From the NCBI GenBank assembly GCA_022419385.1, contig JAJUBI010000005.1:4774001-4838000 (forward strand): a stretch of 64,000 nt of DNA, given 5' to 3'. Made by a program: the position numbers and the translations under genes. This document shows, one piece after another, positions 10,608 through 21,300 of the stretch. The notes under the pieces were generated by a model. The model did no database searches, was not told the DNA's origin, and worked only from the letters and a program-made list of their open reading frames with translations. Positions within the stretch are counted from its first letter, which is position 1. Each line of letters opens with the position of its first letter. This DNA is from Paraconiothyrium sp. Pb-2020 (lineage: Eukaryota > Ascomycota > Dothideomycetes > Pleosporales > Didymosphaeriaceae).

Positions 10608-12371
10608 CGTCCGGGCTAAAGATTGCAGTGTCATGGCTACACATGCATCCCACGTTGCCGTCTTCCTGTGTCCATGTGCACCGCAGAAGACACCCTCGTC
10701 TGGGCTAGAGATTGCAGTGCACTGTGTGGTACATGTCACTTCGGGACAGGAGTTACGGTATCTAACTGAGTGCTACAGTCCTTGACACTACCGCGTTTCA
10801 CACCGCACAAAAGACCTCTCCGTCGGGGCTAGAGATTGCAGTGAGGCCGCACCCAGCTCGCTCGTGTACGTCTCAGTATGGTCCGCTATTAACCGATACC
10901 CACTGTGTACGATCAGCCGGACACTATCACGCTACTGTGCTACACGTTAGAGCTCACTGGTATAAATCCGCTATCCTATTGCTAAAGCGTATACCGTTGC
11001 CATCGGAGCACTGCGCCTCGGTGGCCGTTGTACATGACACCTCCTGATTGAGTTGACGGGTCCAGTGGCGAGGATATGTGTACTGTGTACAGCGACGTGA
11101 GGGTGGTTCGTTCGCCACGGAGAAGGGGTCGTTGGGGCTAGAGATTGCAGTGTTTTCATCTCATCTTTCGAGTGCGAGTCGGTTGGTTAAGCAAATGTTA
11201 CACTGTGTCCAGCGAAGCCTTACACTGTGTCTCGAAAGAGTTGGGGTATCTGTTCACCACGAGAAGGGCTCGTCGGGGCTAGAGATTGCAGTGTTGTCGC
11301 ACATTCGGCACTGGGAATTCTGCTCGGGCCGAATCGTACGTGTATACAGCCGAGTCGTACCCTGGAAGCCGAGTCCTACACTGTGTTCGGCAAGAGAATC
11401 TGATATGTTCGCCACCAGCATCGTTCACTAGATCTGCTCGCCACATCGGATGGGTCGTTGGGGCTAGGGATTGCAGTGTTTTCATCTCATCTTTGAAGTG
11501 GAAGTCAGTTGGTTAAGCAGATTGTTGCACTGTGTCTGGCAGGAAGATGGTGGTTCGTTCGCCACATCGAAGGAAAGGTCCCGTCGGGCTAAAGATTGCA
11601 GTGCTTTCATCTCATCTCTGCAATTCATGAGCTGCTTGGTCCAGCTGACTGCTACACGATATCAGTAAGAGCCGGTTGAGTTGGTTGCCCCAAAGGCCGC
11701 TCGTCCAGACTAGAAATTGCAGTGTTTCATCTCATGTCTGTGAAGTACGGCTGAATGATTCAGCAGAATCCGCGTCAGGATGGAATTATGGTGTGCCTCT
11801 GCGAAGTTCTTGGACATCTGGTGCTCTGCTCCTCGATGTGAAGATAAAACCGGAACCGTAGTGGGAGCTGCGGCTATCATGCAGCACGGCTATTTCTGAC
11901 AACGCTCACCGTCTCGAAGAGGGGCCTTCGCCAGCGAGAGACTCTGCTGGGCCGGATACAGCGATACCATCTTTCTACACCTACGTCATATTTCTAAAGA
12001 GGCATTAGATTCATAGGTGGTATCTTTTCGGACAAGCTCACGTCCTGCCTCCTTGTCCGGGCTAAGGATTGCAGTGCACTTGTGGTACCGTGTATCTCGA
12101 ACTTTGTTGCTAATACATCCCAGGGGCATTGTATGTTTAAGAAGCCTCTTCATTGGTTTCAACATGGCACTGCAAAGCGGCGCAGAGCCAGTATTTTGGT
12201 TCGTCATACCACGTACAGTAGACAACAAAGATACACAAACGGTCACTCACGAAGCGCCACGTGAGCGCTAGAGATCGCTGTGTCCCCATTGCATGTCCCG
12301 TGGGAATGTGTGCACATTGATTGCGAAGTGGTCGTGCAGAAGAAGTCTTGGTCGAGGCTGGAATCGCAGTG
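10608..12371. repeat. Diverged dispersed-tandem array with GGGCTAGAGATTGCAGTG core
   Basis: A core of about 23 nt, CGTCGGGGCTAGAGATTGCA followed by GTG, recurs in one orientation at 10608, 10697, 10821, 11130, 11271, 11456, 11582 and 11702. More degenerate copies lie near 12054, 12262 and 12351. Spacing is irregular (about 89 to 350 nt, several near 120-140). Around the core, longer shared blocks are visible in some units: CACTGTGTC..GCAAGA, GGTTCGTTCGCCACATCGA just before it, and TTTTCATCTCATCTTT..AGTG just after it. The array therefore looks like a decayed satellite with a unit of about 120-190 nt rather than isolated words. No open frame runs through it. It could also be the remnant of several insertions of one short element. 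Confidence 0.75.
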
Positions 12372-12943
12372 CAAAAACATGGGTTTTGCGGGAAGCAGCT
12401 ATCCGGGAGGTAACTACCTGCTACACGTTTGGTAAGCCAATTAGACTGGGTGTACCTGTGCGATGTCACTCGGCACTTATGCTGGGAGGACGATGATTGC
12501 TGGCACTGCCGCGTTTGTATTATACCTTGGTCAGAGTACTGGAGTCGCTGTTCAAGATGCTGATTCGTTGGGGCCTTGTAGTTCAGATGGTTGTTTACAC
12601 AGCTACTAGCATTAAGAATATTCGACATGATTGCCGTCGTCACTGCGTTGGACTTCTCAACCATAGTGGATTCATCTGCAGAGTTTTCTAGCACATAACT
12701 ACCGGTGATCTTGAGCATCTCAAGGTGTTCAAGTATGTGATTATCTAGGTTTCAGATTATAGCTACTTCGAGATTGTTATTCTTTAGCGATGTCGCAGAC
12801 GTTCAAGGAGCAAATGCTACATCAGAAGAGTCGTGAGCAAGTGGTGATCAATGGTCTTCGATAGGTGGCAATGACATCCATCTTGGATCATTGCACTGAA
12901 AGAATGGAAAGTGTCGCGAAGAAACGTACAGCAATGACTCTGT

Positions 12944-14191
12944 TCATACACCGAAGCTCATTACCCAATCTTCGATTTTCTGCTTCTCACTCAACACGGC
13001 AGCGTCGTCTGGACTTAGGCTCCACGCCGCATTGATAGCAGCAACCGCGAACGAAGCCGTGATCCCCAGACCCTCCAACCTTATGAGCATCGCAAAGTTA
13101 GTCCACCACTTGACTTTCTGAGCTTGTGACAACTCCCAATCATGTTCAATGCCCCAGAATCCTTCTTCCATGCTAGCCTTCAATGACGTCACAGCCCCTG
13201 TGCCGGGAAGAACATCGAATTTTCCTTGTTCCATCCACTCTAAGCCCACATCTGAAACGTCAAGGTTTGAAGTGAAGTAGAGCTCAGCTACGCGTGCCAC
13301 GAACGGAGGTCCTCCTTCCTGGATGAGTCCTTCCAGGACGATCCCCGTGTGCTTGCTCGATTTGATAGGTGATATCGGACCAATATGCCAGAGCTCCTTC
13401 TTTATCCCCAGCTCTCAATCGTTGCCAGCCGAGCTTTTGCTCTGCGCCCCACGACTCGAGAAGCGTGACCGATCCACGTATCTCTCCTGTGAGGCTGACT
13501 TCTTGACCGCTTCGGCAATCATGTGGTCGACGCATCCGCTGATGGTGGTCTGCAGCATACCACGAATCTTCTCTCGGAAGGGCGCGAGGAGATCCTCCTG
13601 TGTCTTAGTTGAGGAGAAGTATTTGGTTAGCGGCTGCAACTGGAACGGCGGACGTGTTACAACAGGGCCGATTTCGATGTCCAAAGACAGCGGCATTCTG
13701 TAGTCGTCTAGGCGGTGGGTCGCCCTAAGAACTGCTCGGCACAAGTTATCGACGTCTTCGAAGAGCATGATGAAATTGGCCGGTTCCAGGAAGACTGAGG
13801 GTGGCAGCAGCTCCCGCCAGTCTCGACGGATGTTCCCCATCGTCACGCGTAGAGCATAGCCTCGGAATCGCCCTGGGATGTTCGTTTCTTCTGCGTTATC
13901 GTCTGAGTCTGAGTGAAATGCTATGATCGGCACGCGTTGCTCTATGCACATCTGGACGAGATGAATACCGCCGGTGCAACGCACGTGGACAAAGCGGTTG
14001 GTTTTGACCATAACTTCGTAGCTTTCTGCATAGACCTGTTTGTTGACGCGCAAGATCCCAGGATTTATATCTCGCTTCGGGACCATCAAAACGTTCCCCA
14101 TGCTTGAAGGAGGTGGGAATGTGCATAACAGGATCCCGTATATCTTGTCGCGAATTTCCCGAGGAAGGTCAAGGAATCGAAAAGATGCCAT
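12944..14191 (-). pseudogene. F-box-like domain protein with two compensating frameshifts
   Basis: The gene begins MASFRFLDLPREIRDKIYGI, the classic fungal F-box-like start, which in intact relatives recruits an SCF ubiquitin ligase. The first frame is coherent to about 13500. Coding character then continues in a second frame (EVSLTGEIRGSVTLLESWG through the helical stretch AEQKLGWQRLRAGDKEGALA) to about 13340. It then returns to the first frame (HTGIVLEGLIQEGGPPFVAR onward) and ends at 12944. In the first frame a stop occurs at 13415, in the second at 13284, so no single frame spans the gene. One lost base near 13500 and one extra base near 13340 would restore about 415 residues. No plausible GT-AG intron bridges either change. 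It may be a recent pseudogene or contain assembly errors. Confidence 0.65.
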
Positions 14192-15221
14192 GGTTTTTGT
14201 AGGTAGCTGTTGATGTTGCGATATTCCTTACCAGGCTGCAGATTATTATGGCTGAATGTTGCCGTTGGAAGTTTAGGCAGCGTCGAGCGGGGTTAAATAA
14301 TCGCGTGTGGGTACCTCGTATACTTATGCTACTTTCCGTGTTTTAGGCTTAGTCGCCGTCAGGATTTGGAGCTCATTGGATATGATATGGACGTGGAAAC
14401 CTCCACAAAGCCGACATTGCCGTGAAAAAAAGGGGGTTTCCATTGTGCATAGCATGTTAGGTATTAAACCGATGGGCTCGTCATAGAAGCTTTGGTAGTG
14501 GGCAGTGACAGACGCTTTATGGCATCTCGCGCAGATACTGCAACAGTTTGTGAGAAACTATGCGTGAGACTCGATGCATGTGATTGAGTGAGCAGGCATG
14601 CCGCTTCTGGTTCGCTACATTGCTGTGGGCTTGCGCTGTTGTAGGAATTTCTCCATGGGATCGTGAGTTTTCTTTCCCAGGCTAGCGCTGTTCCTTAGCT
14701 TTCGACTTCGCTTTTCATTTCGTACGGAACGTCTTTACATGATGTTAATTGGTGTTTGTAACGTCGGACGATTGGGTACTGATAGTACGACACGAGTACC
14801 TCAAAGGGGTGCAATAATTTGGATGCTACATTCCGGGACCGTCGCGATTGTTTTTGAAGAGGAGATCAACATACAAAGGTTCGTGGCAGTCGATTGAAAT
14901 ATTATTATTACCAGTTAAATGTTGGGTAGGAAGGATACTTGGTAACAGAGATGAAATAGCGGATTTAGCGTAAATGCCGAGGTAAAGACGACACGTGACC
15001 TTATCGATAGTACACAAACGTCATTGTTTAGGTTGGTTACAAATTACATGCCTTTGACACCAACGCAACTACTTTTCCGCTGCTTCCTAATGAGCTTTCT
15101 AGCCTACACTATTAGGCAATCTACTATCAGGTTCTCTGTCCGATCAATTGCCACAGTAAGCTGCCCCGTTGCCCTGACTCATGAACGGGCTAACGTCATC
15201 AAGCCAGCTACATCCCGCGCC
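14192..15221. other. Intergenic, about 1 kb between divergent genes
   Basis: Upstream region shared by the minus-strand F-box-like gene and the plus-strand glyoxalase II gene. It holds short frames only and no recognisable domain. Nothing else could be identified. Confidence 0.5.
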
Positions 15222-16241
15222 ATGCACATCCAATCAATTCCCATGTGTATGAGCACCATAATGGAACGTGATGGCATTTGCTAATGGATGGTATAGGGGA
15301 GGGGACGGGCAACAATTATGCCTATCTCGTAACAGATGACAAGTCCAAGGAATCGGTCATCATTGACCCTGCAAATCCACCTGAGTAGCTCTATCTCCTC
15401 ACATTGATTGGCACATACATTGACTGTCTCCCGTAGGGTTCTACCTGTATTGAAAGAGAAGACCGACAGCAGCGCCATCAAGCTCTCGAAGATAATCAAC
15501 ACCCACCAGTATGTAAACGCATGTTTAGACCCTGCACGTACTAAATATCAATAGCCACCATGACCACGCTGGGGGCAACACTGAGATTGTAAGCCCAGTA
15601 AAACTCAGAGATTGAGCGATTACGGCTGACCGTAACAGCTCAAGCACTACAAGCTCCCCATCGTTGGCGGAAAGGATTGCTCGCAGGTCACTGATACCCC
15701 AAAACACAATTCACAGTTCAGGATCGGCGAGAGTATCACGGTAACTGCACTTCACACGCCATGCCACACGCAGGACAGCATCTGCTATTTTTTCGAAGAT
15801 GGTTCGGACCGTGCTGTCTTCACGGGTGACACCCTCTTCATTGGCGGTTGTGGTCGCTTCTTCGAGGGCAATGCAACCGAAATGCACACAGCACTCAACG
15901 AGGTTCTTGCTTCTCTTCCGGATGACACCAAAGTCTACCCAGGTCATGAATATACGAAAGGCAACGTACGCTTCGCTAAAAAGGTCTTGGACAATGAGGC
16001 CATCCAGAAGCTCGATGCGTTCTCTCAAGCAAACAAGGAGACTCAGGGAAAGTTCACTATCGGCGATGAGAAGGTAGGTCCGGTCGTTAAGTTACAAGAA
16101 TAGCGCCAAGGGAAAGCTGACTGTTGGTAGCAACATAACGTTTTCATGCGTGTCAATGATCCGAACATCCAGCAGCTTGTCGGTCAAAAGGAGCCGGTCG
16201 AGGTTATGAAGACGCTTCGCGAGATGAAAGATAGGTCTTGA
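15222..16241 (+). CDS. Glyoxalase II (hydroxyacylglutathione hydrolase)
   Basis: Six exons read by eye: 15222-15246, 15297-15384, 15437-15508, 15555-15588, 15639-16073 and 16131-16241; all five introns are 46-57 nt GT-AG. The result is 254 residues, the normal length. Start MHIQSIPMWEGTGNNYAYLV; splicing creates the Trp codon of the first junction and the metal site THHHHDHAGGN across the third. Other metallo-beta-lactamase ligands are visible: His in TPCHTQDS, Asp in FTGDTLFIGGCGRFFEG and His in YPGHEYTKGN. The C-terminal glutathione-binding part ends HNVFMRVNDP...EVMKTLREMKDRS. It hydrolyses S-D-lactoylglutathione to D-lactate and glutathione, the second step of methylglyoxal detoxification. 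No targeting sequence is seen, so it is probably cytosolic. All junctions are in frame, so the gene appears intact; reading without splicing would wrongly suggest a pseudogene. Confidence 0.92.
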
Positions 16242-16976
16242 GAGGTGGGCAAGCACAGGGGGTACCCGATATAGCACCCAGCATATCAAAGAGATGGAGC
16301 GCAAAAGCTCACTGCGTATACCGAAAGCTGCTCGTGGTTAGGTATGATGAAAATGGGGGAGTGCTTCGTGCGTGGATATAGTTATAAATTGATCTCCATG
16401 TTTCACCAACACTGACTGAGCTTGGTATCACCGCTTACAAAAGACTTGGCCTCACGCAAAGACGCTATCGCCAGTACGTAACAAGCAGCCTTGGCATCCA
16501 CCTTGCAGCTTCTGCGCGTAACTTTTACAGCCTATGGACTTGTTTTTCTCTATGTTTAGGTGTTGATATATCAAGCGTGATTGCCTATACAGTGCTTTAG
16601 GAGTACTAGGAGTGCTGGACGTCGGTAAATAGGGGGCCTTCGGTAGACCTCCTGTCGGCCTGAAGGGCTTCCAATCTATGTGTTCGTGGGACATATTAAT
16701 CTATAAGCGTCGAAGGAACGAATAAACATAATAACGTCACGTTTGAACTTGAGCTTCACATGGTGCTTCCAGAATACTGAAATGTAGCCATAAGTCGCTT
16801 TCCACGACGAAGTTACCTGGTATGAGCTTGATTTGGACGCAAAAACAATCTCGAAATATATCATTCAACATGTTACGAGCTCGAAGTCAAGTAGAGGGCG
16901 CACAAATAATGTGTTTAGGCAAGTTCATGATTATCTTGCACTCAAGACGACTCAAGAAGGTCGTGGAAGTTGCCTT
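16242..16976. other. Intergenic between convergent genes; nothing recognised
   Basis: About 735 bp between the glyoxalase II stop and the end of the minus-strand SDR. Only short shadow frames are present. Confidence 0.5.
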
Positions 16977-17965
16977 CTAATCAAAATTTGTGCTCCGAAT
17001 CACGTCCTCCCACTCGTTGCAGATATTTAAATTACTCACAGCCTTCTTTCTCAAAGTTGCCAGACAGTCTGGGCCTAAGGGCAGCCTTTCCGGCAGTGGT
17101 CTGCCTTGTGCCACGCCCTCATCCTTCACAAGGTCGATAATGATGCTCACAGCCTTCTCGGGATCTCCGGGCTGGTGACCATTGATGCTCTGCACAAACT
17201 GCGTAACGCCGTCACGGATAGGCTTATAGTCATCAATAGGTTCCGAGCGAAGTTTCACGTTCGCTGGGTCCATGATGTTGGTGCGAAAGAATCCGAGTTC
17301 AAATATCACGCTCTTGATACCCAGATGAGCAGTTTCTTGCTTCAGGCAGTCGTACCAACCTTCCAGGGCGAATTTGGTACCACAGTACTATTTGCACGTC
17401 AATCTGACACTGTCCATTCAGCTAGACCACCACTCTACTGACCGGACCAGCACCAGGTTCGCCAGCAATACCACCAGATGACCCAATGAATACAACAAAT
17501 CCTGATTTCTTTTCGCGCAGGTGCGGAAGGATCGCCTGCGTGGTTTTGATAACACCAAAGAAGTTGGTCTCGAACTGGGCCAGATAATGGTCATAACAAC
17601 GAGTGGGTAAGCACGTTTCTCTCAAAGTTGTGTCTGATAAATACGTACGTAGCTTCTTCAGCAAGCCCGGCCTCAATGTAGCCGGCGTTGTTCACGAGAA
17701 CGTCGATTGGCCCACTCTCAAGTATCTTCGTTACCACCATCTTGATGTCGGATAGCGAGGCAGTAACGTCAAGGGTGAATGTCTCTGCCCCTGCTTCTTT
17801 GAGTGAAGACAGACGAGACAGATCCCCCCGTGCGGTTGCAACAACTCTATCACCTCGCGCAATGATGTTACGCACCAAGGACTCGCCGATTCCGGATGAG
17901 GACCCTGTGATAAGCCATCTCATCGGAGACATCGTGGTGAGTATGGTGTATTGTATTGGAGTCAA
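16977..17965 (-). CDS. Classical short-chain dehydrogenase/reductase (SDR)
   Basis: Three exons: 17965-17645, 17574-17443 and 17387-16977. The introns are 70 nt (donor GTATTT) and 55 nt (donor GTCAGT, acceptor AATAG). The 287-residue product has the cofactor motif TGSSSGIG (WLITGSSSGIGESLV), the NNAG motif after DVLV, the catalytic Ser in FIGSSGG and the catalytic YCGTK (YxxxK), which the second splice assembles from GAGP|YCGTKFALEGWYD. This is a full set for an NAD(P)(H)-dependent oxidoreductase, probably NADPH-preferring because an Arg follows the second strand (ATARG). The actual start may be an internal Met (MSPMRWLITG). The substrate is unknown. The gene is the last ordinary gene before the AT-rich block, whose left edge is about 430 bp away, yet it shows no RIP-type stops. 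Confidence 0.85.
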
Positions 17966-18394
17966 AGGTTCCTGAGGTCTTTTGGAATGCCAGGTTTGAC
18001 GACTGAATTCAGTTGAAGGTTAATTTGCTAATTGATAGTGGGTTGGTCCTAGACAAAGACAAAGAGTAAGACAGCCTAGGCGGCAAATATGACTACCTGG
18101 CCCGGGATTTTGAATCGGGAGTCTCGTTGCATCAAGTAACTGGCATACATTAATAGAACTAGGGGCCACACCATCGGCTAAATACGTCCATATATGAGCT
18201 GCGGCACGGTGCCTTGGGGCGATCAGGAGCAGGCGGGCTCGTGAGGCGTAGTCGTTATTGGGCCGCGATGCGCCAGACGCCGCTCCCGCGAGCTCGGACG
18301 AAGCAGGCGAATCAGGCGAGTGGGTATGCCTTTCAAGGTGTGGGTAGTTTTCTCATCAAGGCAGATGTTCTGTTATCAACACATATATATAGAA

Positions 18395-21300
18395 TAAAGA
18401 ACTGATATATTAGAGCTACTTAGTATAGTTAGGCTATATAACAACCCCTACTTATAATAAATAAAAGTAAGTATATATATATCCCTATCTATAGCGCTTA
18501 TTTAACACTTTAAGGGTAATAATCTTTATAGAAACTTAAACCCTCCTCCCTACTAATAGCTAACACCTAACCCCCTTAATTTATTACCCTAATTACTAGT
18601 ATAAACTATAGTATTAGTCTTAAGCTTACTAGTACTCTTACCTATAATTATATTTTTAATATTATTCTTAGCTTCTATACTCTTTTCTTTAGTGCCTTAG
18701 ATATCTTATAACTCTAATCTAAAGAACTCTCTATTTTAGGTATACTTATTAATCTATCCTCTAATATCTCTATTATCTCTACTATATAAGTACTCTATAT
18801 AATATATAATAGGCTAAATATTCTTATTAATAATATTAGTATCTATAAAGAACTCTCTAGCTTTCTAGAGCTTAGAGATCTATAGAAGATATACTACTTT
18901 ACTTTTAAAATAAATATCTTTAGTAGTATAGTTATAACAGAAACTTTCTTACTACTACTTAAAAAATTATAAGTTCTATATATTATCTTTATTTCCTTTA
19001 TACTAGGCTCTATCTCTAACTAGTTAAACTCTAAAGCTAAATTTATAGAGTAGAAGGGCTATATATACTATATAAGTAAGGCTACACTAAATATAGTAGC
19101 TATAATATATATAAAGTAATTTAGAGTAAAAGGGTAAAAGATTAATATTATATATTTAGGTAGTATTAGTATAGGGTTAAATAGTTTTTAGGGGGCAAAG
19201 TTAATAGTAGAGGTAGTACTAAATTTAGTAAAGTTATATTTACTAGATAAGAATAGGGAGATAGGGATATTTATAGATAAGAAGGGAAAAATTAGATAGT
19301 AAGGTTAGCTTTAGAAATAATATAGAAGTAGGCTGTATTATATATTTAGCCCTATATATTATAAGTCTTTTTATAGGTACCCTATAAGTATATATATAAT
19401 AATAAGGCTAAGCTAAAGGTTACGTAATATTATAGTCTAGAGAGGTAGTAGTTAGTATACTAACTATAATTAGATTATTATATAGTACTGCCTTATTATA
19501 TTATTACACTAAGTAAATGCACTAGCACTAGTATTTATTTTAACTAGAGACCCTCTACCTTAAAAAATATAAATAATTATTATAGTAGCTTATTTTAGAT
19601 TTTTAGTAACGCAGCGTCTACTAAAAGTTAGTAAAACTAAAAGCTATTTTACCTATAGGCCCTAGCTTAAAGAATATAAGTTTTTATTGGATTTAGTCTT
19701 AAACTAGTATACTGTTAATAAGTAATAATATAGTAGTTTTACCTAACTATACTAAACTCTCTATATATTAGTTAAAGATAATAATTTTTTAACTTAACGC
19801 ATATATATAGGTAAAAGAATATAAGGGGAAAGTATATATAGAATATAAATATATTAGTAAGTAGTATTTTTGGTGGCTAAAAACAGGCGTGTAGTAAATA
19901 AGTAAAGGTAGATTATTACCTAGTAATATTAGCTTTAAGCTTACTTATACTCTTACCTATAACTATAAATTAATTTCTCTATTACTATAGATATATAATA
20001 GTTAGATCTCTACTTTATAATATTTATCTAGCCCTATTAAATACTAGGCAGTTTAATTATTTCTAGTAATTATAAGATTTAACTTTCTTAAGTGTATAAG
20101 CACTTATTAGTAGATATTTAAATATAGTATAATATCTCTAGTAAAAGGCCTTAAGCTTCTTTTTTAACCTAAGTCTTTATATAAAGAGTTATAGTAATAT
20201 TAAAAACTATGCTCTAGTTTGCTAGTCTAACTTATAAAAATTATATTAAATTAGATTATTCTTAGGTATTTTTGTCCTACAGATGTTGCTATATATATTC
20301 TAGACTCTTTAGTATAGAGTATTCTTTTATATTACAGTTATAGTTAACTGTTACTTCTTTTTCTAAATATAAACTAAGACTTTAAAATTGCAGTTATTAC
20401 TAAGTATAGTTTATTTAAAGTAGCTATTAATAGGCTTTAAAATAGTCTAGGTCTAAGGGTTAGAAGATACATATTATCTCCTATTAGGGTAGAATAGGTA
20501 TATCTAATTTAACCTCTAATTTAGAGAATAAAAATTATTAAATTATTATAGGCTATTCTTGTGCATAGTATAATAGAAAGATATATATATATTATAGCTA
20601 AAGTATTATAAGCCTAACTAGGTATTGCTAGTAGTACAGCTAAGCTTACTATAATATAATATACTTATAATTAGCTACTAATAAAATAAAGTTAATACTA
20701 GAGTAACTAAGTAATATTAGAATATAGGATAGCTAAGAACTTTTTTAGATTAGCCCTAATAGGTCTAGGCCTAGGGACAAAAAGTATAAGAATATAGTAT
20801 AATATAGGTCTAATATAAGTAGTATATATAAAACTTATTCTATTCTAAATAATTATTGCTAATAATAATAGGGTATATAGAGGTAGCTCTATATAAACTA
20901 CTAAACTCTCTTAGCCTATTACCTTATAATTACGCAGCTAATAAATTAGAGAAGTAAGTTATTTTTTCTATATAATACCTAGTAGATCTTAACTTATAAA
21001 ATAGGGGTCTATAGGGGCGTGTCCCTAATACTATATTCTTATAAAACCTATAAAGAAGTATTAGCTATAACCTAGAAGATTAAGTAACTAAGAGTAAATA
21101 CTATAATACCTAATAGCCTTACTTAAGATAAATTAGGAAGACTTTTACTTAGTAATATTTTTATTAAAAGAAGCCTAGCTTCTAGTTAGTGCTTTATCTT
21201 ATACTCTCTTAAATATAAGCACCTAGTTAATTTAATACTAAGTATTACTATAGAGCGTAAGTATATCTATATAGGCTAGTAGATATTTAAAACCTTTTTA

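Noticed and set aside
10608..12371. CRISPR-like array, because a core repeats with spacers
   Set aside because: Spacing is irregular, units share long similarity outside the core, and the organism is a fungus.
15281..16304. Several minus-strand frames and in-frame stops suggesting a broken glyoxalase gene
   Set aside because: Splicing five short introns on the plus strand gives a complete, motif-perfect 254-residue enzyme; the minus frames are shadows.
18100..18140. Hairpin-like CCCGGGATTTTGAATCGGG, suggesting a tRNA end
   Set aside because: It is a short palindromic stretch without the rest of a cloverleaf or an A/B-box pair.
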